Shown one piece after another: positions 1-6,828 of a stretch of 18,207 nt of DNA. The notes beneath the pieces were generated by a model. That model saw only the letters and a list, made by a program, of their open reading frames with translations, made no database searches and was not told where the DNA came from. A program made the position numbers and the translations under genes. This stretch comes from Bacteroidales bacterium (GTDB lineage Bacteria > Bacteroidota > Bacteroidia > Bacteroidales > JALTDM01), in NCBI GenBank assembly GCA_027074135.1, contig JALTDM010000263.1, forward strand, positions 1-18,207. Direction: 5' to 3'. How positions within the stretch are numbered: position 1 is the first letter of the stretch; every line of letters starts with the position of its first letter.

Positions 1-7
1 AACTTTG
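1..7 (+). promoter_or_regulatory. Probable truncated -7 promoter element of the first operon
   Basis: The window opens with AACTTTG. If the base just before position 1 is T, this completes a perfect Bacteroidota -7 element (TAnnTTTG). It lies 27 nt before the first start codon, a typical leader length. The -33 element would be outside the window, so this is an inference from a partial match. Confidence 0.35.
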
Positions 8-33
8 CAAAATATCAATATAAGTAATCTGAA

Positions 34-333
34 ATGGACAAAATAAAAAATATAAGTAAGTTAATAGATGACGGGAATGCTCAAGAAGCAGAAAAACTAA
101 TCGATGAAATATTTGAATCGGACAACATTGACGAATTAAAAGAAATTATTTACCTTTATCAACGTATTGGCAAATATGGTAAAGCAATAAATGTATGCAA
201 CCAAATTTTGGAACAAGAACCTGAAAACAAGGTTGTTAGCAAGCAAAAAGAGTTTTTAACGGAAATACTGAAATTTACACAATTGGACATTTTTGCATCT
301 ACCAATTTGCACAATGATCCGTGGTTTGAATAA
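34..333 (+). CDS. Small TPR-like protein (99 aa), unknown function
   Basis: A short, acidic, probably cytoplasmic protein with no signal peptide or membrane segment. Residues about 33-66 form one recognisable tetratricopeptide-like helical pair (LYQRIGKYGKAINVCNQIL followed by EPEN), so a protein-binding role is plausible. The C-terminus ends in an unusual aromatic tail (TNLHNDPWFE) that could be a short recognition motif. It starts with ATG behind a partial -7 element at the window edge. The stop is only 14 nt before the PIN-PhoH gene, so the two are almost certainly co-transcribed. I do not recognise a named family. It could be a regulator or partner of the PhoH2-type ATPase downstream, but that rests on position alone. 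Confidence 0.75.
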   Translation: MDKIKNISKLIDDGNAQEAEKLIDEIFESDNIDELKEIIYLYQRIGKYGKAINVCNQILEQEPENKVVSKQKEFLTEILKFTQLDIFASTNLHNDPWFE

Positions 334-347
334 TAAATTATAATAAA

Positions 348-1676
348 ATGGCATCAAAAAAGAAAATTTTCGTATTGGACACAAATGTTTTGCTACATGA
401 TTATAAGTGTATTTACAACTTTAGCAATAATGACATTGTAATTCCGATTACAGCTTTAGAAGAACTTGATAAATTCAAAAAAGGTAATGAGCTTATAAAT
501 TATATGGCTCGAGAATTCACACGTGAATTGGACAAACTTGCAGGTAAACAATTGTTTAACGAAGGTGTACCTTTAGGGAAAGGTAAGGGGAGGTTATTTA
601 TCGAAACGGGAAAAGATTTCTCTGAAACTGGGAAAAAATCCTTTCCCGAAGACATACCTGACCATAGAATACTTGCAATAGCCGAATGGTTGCATTATCA
701 CCGTGAAAATCCTGTGATTTTGGTATCCAAAGATATAAACCTTCGAATGAAAGCTAAAGCTCTCGGAGTACAAAGCGAAGACTACGAAACTGACAAAGTA
801 ATAGATTTGGACAAAAAGATTTACAAATCTATACGCATAATAGAAAACATTGACAGTACATTAATTCAAAAACTTTACACTTCTAAAAAATTACCTTTCT
901 CTCTTTTTTTAGACTACATAAAAAAACCCCTGCCCAACGAATACTTCATTTTTAAATCAGACACTAACAGTGCCTTGACATATTATAATCAAGCTGAAGA
1001 ACTCATAGAAAAGATAGAAAAAAGATACATGTATGGCATCCAACCAAGGAATGCAGAACAAACTTTTGCCGCACACGCACTAGTGAATGATAACATACCT
1101 TTAGTGTCTTTAACAGGGAAAGCCGGCACAGGTAAAACCCTTTTGGCACTTGCAGCAGCTTTGGACCAACGAAATAAATACAATCAAATTTTGCTTGCAC
1201 GTCCTATTGTTCCACTGTCAAACAAAGACATTGGGTACCTGCCGGGAGACATCAAAAGCAAAATAGGTCCGTATATGCAACCGCTTTTTGATAATCTCGG
1301 TGTAATTAAATCACAATTTACACCCACCAGCAAAGATTATACACGCATAGAAGAAATGCTGAAAGATGAAAAACTGATAATTACACCTTTGTCATACATC
1401 AGAGGCAGAAGCCTATCCAATGTTTATTTTATTGTGGATGAAGCACAAAACTTGACTCCTCACGAAATAAAAACAATAATAACTCGTGCAGGAGAAAACA
1501 GCAAATTTGTTTTTACGGGTGATATAGAACAAATTGACTCTCCGTATTTGGATACACGGTCAAACGGGTTATCTTATCTGACTGACAGAATGAAAGGGCA
1601 AGATGTATTTGCTCACATAAATCTTGTGAAAGGGGAAAGAAGTTATTTGGCGGAACTCGCAAGCAAATTGTTGTAA
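348..1676 (+). CDS. PIN-PhoH fusion ATPase/ribonuclease (PhoH2 family)
   Basis: A 442-aa two-domain protein. The N-terminal PIN nuclease domain starts with LDTNVLLHD (residues 10-18, Asp11 a metal ligand), continues with the acidic ALEELDKF block (36-43), and has a later VSKD motif near residue 127. The C-terminal PhoH ATPase domain has a Walker A motif GKAGTGKT at 257-264 and a Walker B/Q motif VDEAQN at 363-368, followed by a TGDIEQID sensor-like stretch. Length and domain order match the PhoH2/YlaK family, characterised in mycobacteria as a sequence-dependent RNA helicase and RNase. All key motifs look intact. It sits 14 nt after the small TPR gene and 6 nt before mtaB, indicating an operon. 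The RNA substrate and physiological role cannot be read from the sequence. Confidence 0.92.
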   Translation: MASKKKIFVLDTNVLLHDYKCIYNFSNNDIVIPITALEELDKFKKGNELINYMAREFTRELDKLAGKQLFNEGVPLGKGKGRLFIETGKDFSETGKKSFPEDIPDHRILAIAEWLHYHRENPVILVSKDINLRMKAKALGVQSEDYETDKVIDLDKKIYKSIRIIENIDSTLIQKLYTSKKLPFSLFLDYIKKPLPNEYFIFKSDTNSALTYYNQAEELIEKIEKRYMYGIQPRNAEQTFAAHALVNDNIPLVSLTGKAGTGKTLLALAAALDQRNKYNQILLARPIVPLSNKDIGYLPGDIKSKIGPYMQPLFDNLGVIKSQFTPTSKDYTRIEEMLKDEKLIITPLSYIRGRSLSNVYFIVDEAQNLTPHEIKTIITRAGENSKFVFTGDIEQIDSPYLDTRSNGLSYLTDRMKGQDVFAHINLVKGERSYLAELASKLL

Positions 1677-1682
1677 GAAGTA

Positions 1683-2996
1683 ATGGCAAGAAAAGTAGCA
1701 ATCCACACTCTCGGCTGCAAACTGAACTTTGCCGAGGGTGATACTATAGTCAGAAATTTTGAAGCAACCGGCTACCAAACCGTAGATTTTAAGAAAAAAG
1801 CGGATGTTTACATTATAAATACTTGCTCGGTAACCCATGTGGCAGACAAAAAAAGCAGAAACCTGATTCGCCAAGCAATCAAACACAATCCGGATGCAAT
1901 TGTAATAGTTACAGGGTGTTATGCCCAGACTTCTGCAGAAGAAATAGCCAATGCAATACCTGAAGTAGATTTTGTGGTGGACAACCTCCACAAAAAAGAC
2001 TTTTTTACTCCCGAAAATATTAAATCACTTACCAAACAAATTAAACCTGAGATAATCAATGACAATATCAGAGAAGAAAATGCTGATTTTTTCCCGTCTT
2101 ATTCAATTTCATTCCGTACCCGTTCGTTCCTTAAGGTACAAGACGGTTGCGACTACACTTGCAATTATTGCACCATACCGCATACACGCGGACACAGCCG
2201 CAATGCACCCGTGTTTGAAGTTGTGCGCATGGCAGAAGAAATTGTAGCACAAGGAGTAAAAGAAATTGTGCTTACCGGAATAAACATCGGTGATTTCGGG
2301 CATTCTACCAGAGAAACTTTTTTTGACTTGATAAAAGCACTTGACAAGATTAACGGGAACATCAGGTATAGAATTTCGTCCATAGAGCCAAACCTAATAA
2401 CTTCCGAAATAATTGATTTTATTGCAGATTCGGAAAAATTTGTTCCGCACTTCCATATACCGTTGCAGTCGGGCAGCGACAAGATTTTAAGGCTGATGCA
2501 ACGGCGTTACAATACATCTCTTTTTAGGAACAAGATTGAAGAAATAAACGAGAAAATCGCAAATGTCGGGATCGGAATTGATGTAATAACAGGTTATCCT
2601 GCAGAAACCGATGAAGATTTTGAAACAACATACAAATTTTTAAGTTCGCTCGAGTTCTCTTATTTACACGTGTTTACATACAGTCCCCGCCCGCTTGCCA
2701 AAAGCAGCAAAATGAAACCTGTTTCACCAAACCGTGTAATTTCGGAACGCAGCAGGATTTTGCACGAACTTAGCAATAAAAAAAGAGAAGCTTTTTTGAA
2801 AAAAAATATTGGTGCCACTAGAACGGTGTTGTTTGAAAATGATGAAATAAACGGAAAAATTTACGGACTTACCGAAAACTATATAAGAGTGGTAACATAC
2901 TTTGACAGCAGACTTGTAAATACCGTAAGAAAAGTAAAAATCACACAAATTCATGACCCTGCCGAAAACACTTGCTTATGCGAAATCGTGCAGTAA
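1683..2996 (+). CDS. mtaB: tRNA t6A37 methylthiotransferase MtaB (radical SAM)
   Basis: A 437-aa enzyme that adds a methylthio group to N6-threonylcarbamoyladenosine-37 of tRNAs decoding ANN codons, giving ms2t6A. The N-terminal UPF0004 domain supplies the three cysteines for the auxiliary 4Fe-4S cluster: Cys12 (HTLGCKLN), Cys48 (NTCSVT) and Cys79 (VTGCYAQ). The radical-SAM CxxxCxxC motif is Cys156/Cys160/Cys163 within DGCDYTCNYC. A C-terminal TRAM-like segment, probably for tRNA binding, occupies about 375-430. The HTLGCKLN opening and the length favour MtaB over MiaB or RimO. The gene begins 6 nt after the PIN-PhoH stop, and its last 19 nt overlap the start of the dipeptidase gene, so it is mid-operon. 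All six cluster ligands are present. Confidence 0.92.
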   Translation: MARKVAIHTLGCKLNFAEGDTIVRNFEATGYQTVDFKKKADVYIINTCSVTHVADKKSRNLIRQAIKHNPDAIVIVTGCYAQTSAEEIANAIPEVDFVVDNLHKKDFFTPENIKSLTKQIKPEIINDNIREENADFFPSYSISFRTRSFLKVQDGCDYTCNYCTIPHTRGHSRNAPVFEVVRMAEEIVAQGVKEIVLTGINIGDFGHSTRETFFDLIKALDKINGNIRYRISSIEPNLITSEIIDFIADSEKFVPHFHIPLQSGSDKILRLMQRRYNTSLFRNKIEEINEKIANVGIGIDVITGYPAETDEDFETTYKFLSSLEFSYLHVFTYSPRPLAKSSKMKPVSPNRVISERSRILHELSNKKREAFLKKNIGATRTVLFENDEINGKIYGLTENYIRVVTYFDSRLVNTVRKVKITQIHDPAENTCLCEIVQ

Positions 2997-4108
2997 AATA
3001 TCTTTATGCTATTTTTTTTACTATAAGTATCATTTTCTTGTCTTGCTCAAGAAAAACAGCACCTATAATTGTTTCACCCCAAAAAGACACAGCAATCACA
3101 GTTATAAAAACAGATACAATAACTACTGACAAACAGGATACGGTAAAAAAAATTGAGCTTTCACCGTTTGAAAAAAAACTTGTTGCACTCGGACTTGTAG
3201 AAGTTACAAAATTGGACAGCAGCATTAAGGTTGAATTAAAATATTCTACTACAGACAATTTTATGCACCGTGATATGTACGGCGACTTTGACAAAGCATA
3301 TTTGCAAAAAGAAGTAGCCGATAAATTGGTAAAAGCCCAACACTACCTTAAAGACACCGTACCTTGGTACAGCCTGATAATTTATGATGCCGTTAGACCC
3401 CGTATTGTGCAACAATGGATGTGGGATTCGGTAAATGTTCCGGACAGGGTGCGATACAAATATTTGTCAAATCCAAAGTACGGTTCGTTGCATAACTTTG
3501 GAGCAGCGGTGGATGTCAGTATAATAAATGATTCTACAGGAGAACCGCTTGATATGGGCACACCGTTCGATTGCTTTTGCGAACTTGCTTATCCGTATTT
3601 TGAAAAAAAATTCCTTAAACTCGGCAAACTCACTGTTCAGCAATATAAAAACCGTCTTCTTTTACGAAAAGTTATGCGTAAAGCCGGTTTTACCGGCATC
3701 TCTACGGAATGGTGGCACTTCAACTCTTGTAGCCGGAAGACGGCACGAAAAAAATACCCGATAATAGAAGATTTTTCGGGACTTAAACCTCAAATTGCAG
3801 AAAACAAACCCAAAGAAACGATAAAGACAAACACCCAATCAGGTCACAAAGTAGTTTTCCGTGTCCAGATAAAAATATCAAAAAAGCCGCTGCCCCCAAC
3901 TTGTGCTTGCTTCAAAGGACTGAAAGTGTGGAGGTATTACCACAATGGCTATTACAAATATACTTCGGGCGAATTTACCGATTTGGGCAAAGCTCTGCAG
4001 TATCACAACAAGTTGCGTAAAATAGGCTTTAAAGATTGTTTTGTTGCCGCTTTTGACGGCGAAAGAAGGATAAGTTTCAAAGATGCATATAAGCTGATGG
4101 AAGAATAA
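2978..4108 (+). CDS. Lipoprotein D-Ala-D-Ala dipeptidase (M15D, VanX/DdpX type) with C-terminal SPOR-like domain
   Basis: A predicted periplasmic zinc dipeptidase of 376 aa. I start it at ATG 2978; an in-frame TTG 6 nt earlier is possible but less likely. The N-terminus is a lipoprotein signal ending in IIFLSC. The M15D zinc site is visible: His172 and Asp179 in SLHNFGAAVDVS, then Glu244 and His247 in TEWWHF, matching VanX's SxHxxGxAxD and ExxH signatures. VanX and DdpX are roughly 190-200 aa. Here about 130 further residues follow, and residues about 292-374 (VVFRVQIK ... YYKYTSGEFTDLGKALQ ... IGFKDCFVAAF) resemble a SPOR peptidoglycan-binding domain. It overlaps the end of mtaB by 19 nt. 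Likely role: trimming or recycling of cell-wall D-Ala-D-Ala. No VanH or VanA ligase partner is present, so glycopeptide resistance is not implied. Confidence 0.87.
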   Translation: MRNRAVKYLYAIFFTISIIFLSCSRKTAPIIVSPQKDTAITVIKTDTITTDKQDTVKKIELSPFEKKLVALGLVEVTKLDSSIKVELKYSTTDNFMHRDMYGDFDKAYLQKEVADKLVKAQHYLKDTVPWYSLIIYDAVRPRIVQQWMWDSVNVPDRVRYKYLSNPKYGSLHNFGAAVDVSIINDSTGEPLDMGTPFDCFCELAYPYFEKKFLKLGKLTVQQYKNRLLLRKVMRKAGFTGISTEWWHFNSCSRKTARKKYPIIEDFSGLKPQIAENKPKETIKTNTQSGHKVVFRVQIKISKKPLPPTCACFKGLKVWRYYHNGYYKYTSGEFTDLGKALQYHNKLRKIGFKDCFVAAFDGERRISFKDAYKLMEE

Positions 4109-4109
4109 T

Positions 4110-4424
4110 TTATCCGCAAGCCGGCGTCTCACCTTCTTTCCAACCTTCTTGTTCCAATTGTAGAAATCTCTGTTTTTCTTCTTCAGTCATCACGACAACT
4201 TCAACATATACTTCAGCCCCAAGATTAGAAAGTGGCTCTACCAACGAAACGGCCAAATCATTGAGAATCGGAATATTTGGGAAAGGAATTGCCATAGTCA
4301 GAATCACAGTATTCCCGTCCACCTTCAAATCTTTTGCTATTCCCAAGTTTTTCAATGTATTGTTTATAGATGGATGCATTACATTTTCTATTGCTTTCCA
4401 AGCTTGTTCTTCAGTAAGTGCCAT
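4110..4424 (-). CDS. MIP18/DUF59 family Fe-S assembly protein (SufT-like)
   Basis: A 104-aa cytoplasmic protein of the MIP18 (DUF59) family, whose members help deliver or mature Fe-S clusters. The fold is visible as an N-terminal helix (EEQAWKAIENVMHPSINNTL), a short beta segment (GNTVILTMAIPFPNIPILNDL) and a hydrophobic strand (VYVEVVV) before an acidic tail. Many DUF59 proteins carry a conserved cysteine that is not obvious here; the only Cys is the penultimate residue. I chose ATG 4424. An upstream in-frame TTG at 4442 overlaps a perfect -7 promoter element and would lie before the transcript start. The gene stands alone, divergent from recA. Its stop is 1 nt from the stop of the convergent dipeptidase gene, with no terminator between them. 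Confidence 0.8.
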   Translation of the reverse strand: MALTEEQAWKAIENVMHPSINNTLKNLGIAKDLKVDGNTVILTMAIPFPNIPILNDLAVSLVEPLSNLGAEVYVEVVVMTEEEKQRFLQLEQEGWKEGETPACG

Positions 4425-4439
4425 GATTGTTTTTTTTTG

Positions 4440-4447
4440 CAAAGGTA
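4440..4447 (-). promoter_or_regulatory. -7 promoter element for the SufT-like gene
   Basis: On the minus strand this reads TACCTTTG, a perfect match to the Bacteroidota TAnnTTTG -7 element, ending 15 nt before ATG 4424. A TTTTG lies about 15 nt upstream as a possible but closely spaced -33 element. The position implies a leader of roughly 10 nt. Confidence 0.6.
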
Positions 4448-4531
4448 AAAGTTTTTCTGCTACAAAATTATGTCGGAGATTTCTATATTTTTTAGTCTTA
4501 AATAAAAATCTGGTTAAACAATTTTTTGATG

Positions 4532-4539
4532 TATCTTTG
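4532..4539 (+). promoter_or_regulatory. -7 promoter element for recA
   Basis: TATCTTTG matches the Bacteroidota -7 consensus TAnnTTTG exactly and ends 36 nt before the recA ATG. No convincing -33 TTG is seen at the usual spacing. I see no SOS/LexA-like palindrome across or beside it. Confidence 0.6.
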
Positions 4540-4575
4540 TAAAAAAGAAATTAAAACTTCATAAAATATTCAATC

Positions 4576-5598
4576 ATGGCTAAAGAACAGGATAAAAAAA
4601 TACAAGACGCAAAACTCAAAGCATTAAAAGCAACTTTAGATAAAATAACAAAAGATTACGGCAAAGGCGCAGTTATGAGCCTTGGCGACAGCAAAGTAGA
4701 AGATGTACCCGTAATTCCTACCGGCTCAATTACTTTGGATAATGCTCTCGGAGTAGGTGGCTATCCGCGAGGCAGGATTATCGAAATATACGGACCTGAA
4801 TCTTCCGGTAAAACCACATTGGCAATTCATGCTATTGCGGAAGCACAAAAGCAAGGCGGAATTGCTGCAATTATTGATGCAGAACACGCATTTGACAGAT
4901 TTTATGCAGAACAACTCGGTGTGGATGTAAACAATCTCTACATATCACAACCTGACAACGGCGAACAAGCACTTGAAATTGCAGAAAGTCTTATCCGCTC
5001 GGGAGCCATTGACATAATTGTAATAGATTCTGTGGCTGCACTTACTCCCAAAGCCGAAATAGAAGGTGAAATGGGCGACAGCAAAATGGGACTTCAAGCA
5101 AGGCTTATGTCTCAAGCTCTCCGTAAACTTACCGCAGCAATCAGCAAAACAAACACCACTTGCATATTTATCAACCAATTGCGCGAAAAAATCGGTGTAA
5201 TGTTCGGCAATCCCGAAACCACTACAGGTGGAAATGCTCTTAAGTTTTATGCTACCATAAGGCTTGACATCCGCCGCGGAAATTCTTTGAAAAAAGGTGA
5301 CGAAGTTTATGGTTACCGCACCAAAGTAAAAGTGGTAAAAAATAAAGTTGCTCCTCCATTCCGCAAAGCAGAATTTGATCTCATTCTCGGAGAAGGTATT
5401 TCCAAAGCAGGTGAAATAATAGATTTGGGTGTAGAACTTGGTATAATTAACAAAAGCGGTGCTTGGTTCAGCTACGGAGATACCAAACTCGGACAAGGCA
5501 AAGAAGCTGTTCGCGAATTATTGAAAGACAATCCGGAATTAATGGAAGAACTTGAGCAAAAAGTAAAAACCGCTCTTAAAGAAAAAAACAACAAATAG
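4576..5598 (+). CDS. recA: Recombinase RecA
   Basis: The 340-aa RecA recombinase, which forms ATP-dependent filaments on single-stranded DNA for homologous recombination and repair. The Walker A motif GPESSGKT is at residues 73-80, followed by IIDAEHAFD with the catalytic glutamate at about 103. The IIVIDSVAAL Walker B strand, the FINQLREKIGVMFGNPETTTGG stretch covering the L2 loop, and the C-terminal KAGEIIDLGVELGII segment are all present. Length and motifs are full and normal. Start ATG 4576 has an A/T-rich leader and a good -7 element upstream. It is divergent from the SufT-like gene and lies 4 nt before a TPR lipoprotein gene, which probably shares its transcript. No intein or frameshift is seen. 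Confidence 0.98.
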   Translation: MAKEQDKKIQDAKLKALKATLDKITKDYGKGAVMSLGDSKVEDVPVIPTGSITLDNALGVGGYPRGRIIEIYGPESSGKTTLAIHAIAEAQKQGGIAAIIDAEHAFDRFYAEQLGVDVNNLYISQPDNGEQALEIAESLIRSGAIDIIVIDSVAALTPKAEIEGEMGDSKMGLQARLMSQALRKLTAAISKTNTTCIFINQLREKIGVMFGNPETTTGGNALKFYATIRLDIRRGNSLKKGDEVYGYRTKVKVVKNKVAPPFRKAEFDLILGEGISKAGEIIDLGVELGIINKSGAWFSYGDTKLGQGKEAVRELLKDNPELMEELEQKVKTALKEKNNK

Positions 5599-5602
5599 CA
5601 AA

Positions 5603-6649
5603 ATGAAAACATTAAAATATATAGCTCTCCTGTCAATTGCGGCAGGAGTGTTTTTTTTAGATTCTTGCACAAACAATAACAACAAAACCCAACAGGCAAA
5701 AAAAGAAAATTCTCTGACAAACAAAGAAATTTTGGCTAGTACAAATCTGACCATAAAAGATTTGGACAGTCTTATCCGACTGAATCCTAAAAACGATACA
5801 CTTTTTTACAAAAGATCTAAACTACAACTTGCAGGCAAAAATATTGATGAAGCAATAAACGACCTCAATCTCGCAATTAAAGTAGATTCCAACAAACCAG
5901 AATATTATATAGAGTTGGCAAATCTTTATATTGTAAAAGCAGAGTCAGAAAAATCAAGGGACATTTTGAAAGCAGCAGCAAAAAGATTTAAAAAGAATCA
6001 CGATGTTTTCACAGAGTTGGGAAAACTTTATTTCTTGGTTCAAGATTACAAAAATGCACACAAATATTTAGACCAAGCCATAAACCTTTATCCATACGAT
6101 GCCAAAGCATATTATTACAAGGCAATGGCATATTTGGAAACACAAGACACGACAAAAGCAAAATTTTACTTTAACAAAGCTGTAGAATCGGATCCGAAAA
6201 TGTATGATGCTTACCTTATGCTTGGAGCTGTTGCTACGGAACAAAAGGATACGCTTGCACCCGAATATTTTATGGCGGCAATAAGAATTGACTCAACAAA
6301 TATTGAACCTCGTTTCAGCCTCGGGTATTATTACCAAACAGTAGCAAAAGATTATCCCAAAGCGGTAGAACAATACGATTACATTATTCAAAATATGGAC
6401 AGCACATATGCCCACGCATATTTTAATCTCGGATATATGATATTATTCTACACCGATCATCCCGAAGCCTCGATACCTTATTTTAAGAACACAATTAAAT
6501 ACGACAGCACTGTTGTGGATGCTTATGTTAATTTGGGAATTGCTTACAAAACGATAGGGGAAATTGATTCGGCAAAATACTTTTTGAACAAAGCACTAAA
6601 AGTTAAACCTAATTACGATAGGGCAATAAAAGAAATCAATTCGTTTTAG
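5603..6649 (+). CDS. TPR-repeat lipoprotein (348 aa)
   Basis: A predicted lipoprotein: the N-terminal hydrophobic segment ends in the lipobox FLDSC, with Cys22 as the acylation site, followed by an Asn/Lys-rich linker to about residue 60. The remainder, residues about 66-345, is a near-continuous run of about eight 34-residue tetratricopeptide repeats. Clear helical pairs include DEAINDLNLAIKVDSNKPEY, DYKNAHKYLDQAINLYP and SAKYFLNKALKVKPNY. TPR lipoproteins of this kind act as scaffolds for envelope complexes; the partner here is unknown. The start codon lies 4 nt after the recA stop, so the two are probably co-transcribed, although no functional link to recombination is implied. A strong hairpin terminator lies about 125 nt downstream. 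Confidence 0.88.
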   Translation: MKTLKYIALLSIAAGVFFLDSCTNNNNKTQQAKKENSLTNKEILASTNLTIKDLDSLIRLNPKNDTLFYKRSKLQLAGKNIDEAINDLNLAIKVDSNKPEYYIELANLYIVKAESEKSRDILKAAAKRFKKNHDVFTELGKLYFLVQDYKNAHKYLDQAINLYPYDAKAYYYKAMAYLETQDTTKAKFYFNKAVESDPKMYDAYLMLGAVATEQKDTLAPEYFMAAIRIDSTNIEPRFSLGYYYQTVAKDYPKAVEQYDYIIQNMDSTYAHAYFNLGYMILFYTDHPEASIPYFKNTIKYDSTVVDAYVNLGIAYKTIGEIDSAKYFLNKALKVKPNYDRAIKEINSF

Positions 6650-6773
6650 ATAATATCCTAAGTTGATTTTCATCTATCCTCATTGTTCAACATAATAAAG
6701 AATAACTTTTTATCAATTTACAACTATATCTCATGCCAAAATTAGAGTTTAAAAATCAAATTGTAGTACCTGT

Positions 6774-6810
6774 AAAAAATGGGGCGACTTGGACGAACAC
6801 CCCATTTTTT
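6774..6810. terminator. Bidirectional rho-independent terminator
   Basis: AAAAAATGGGG (6774-6784) and CCCCATTTTTT (6800-6810) form a perfect 11-bp stem with a 15-nt loop. The A and T runs at the stem base make it functional in both directions. It lies between the convergent TPR lipoprotein gene (plus) and the C25 protease gene (minus), where a shared terminator is expected. Confidence 0.85.
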
Positions 6811-6828
6811 ATTTAAAAGAAATCCCTT

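Noticed and set aside
1569..1991. 140-codon minus-strand frame across the phoH/mtaB junction
   Set aside because: Both plus-strand genes are unambiguous there; the antisense product has no family features.
2978..4108. Vancomycin resistance function for the VanX-type dipeptidase
   Set aside because: There is no vanH, vanA-type ligase or VanRS system nearby; an anchored, SPOR-bearing form fits cell-wall metabolism better.
4500..4575. SOS (LexA) box upstream of recA
   Set aside because: I searched by eye for a CTG-N10-CAG or other palindrome over the promoter and found none.
4945..5496. 183-codon open frame on the minus strand inside recA
   Set aside because: It is fully antisense to a perfect recA gene, has no recognisable domain, and is cysteine- and aromatic-rich in the way shadow frames often are.
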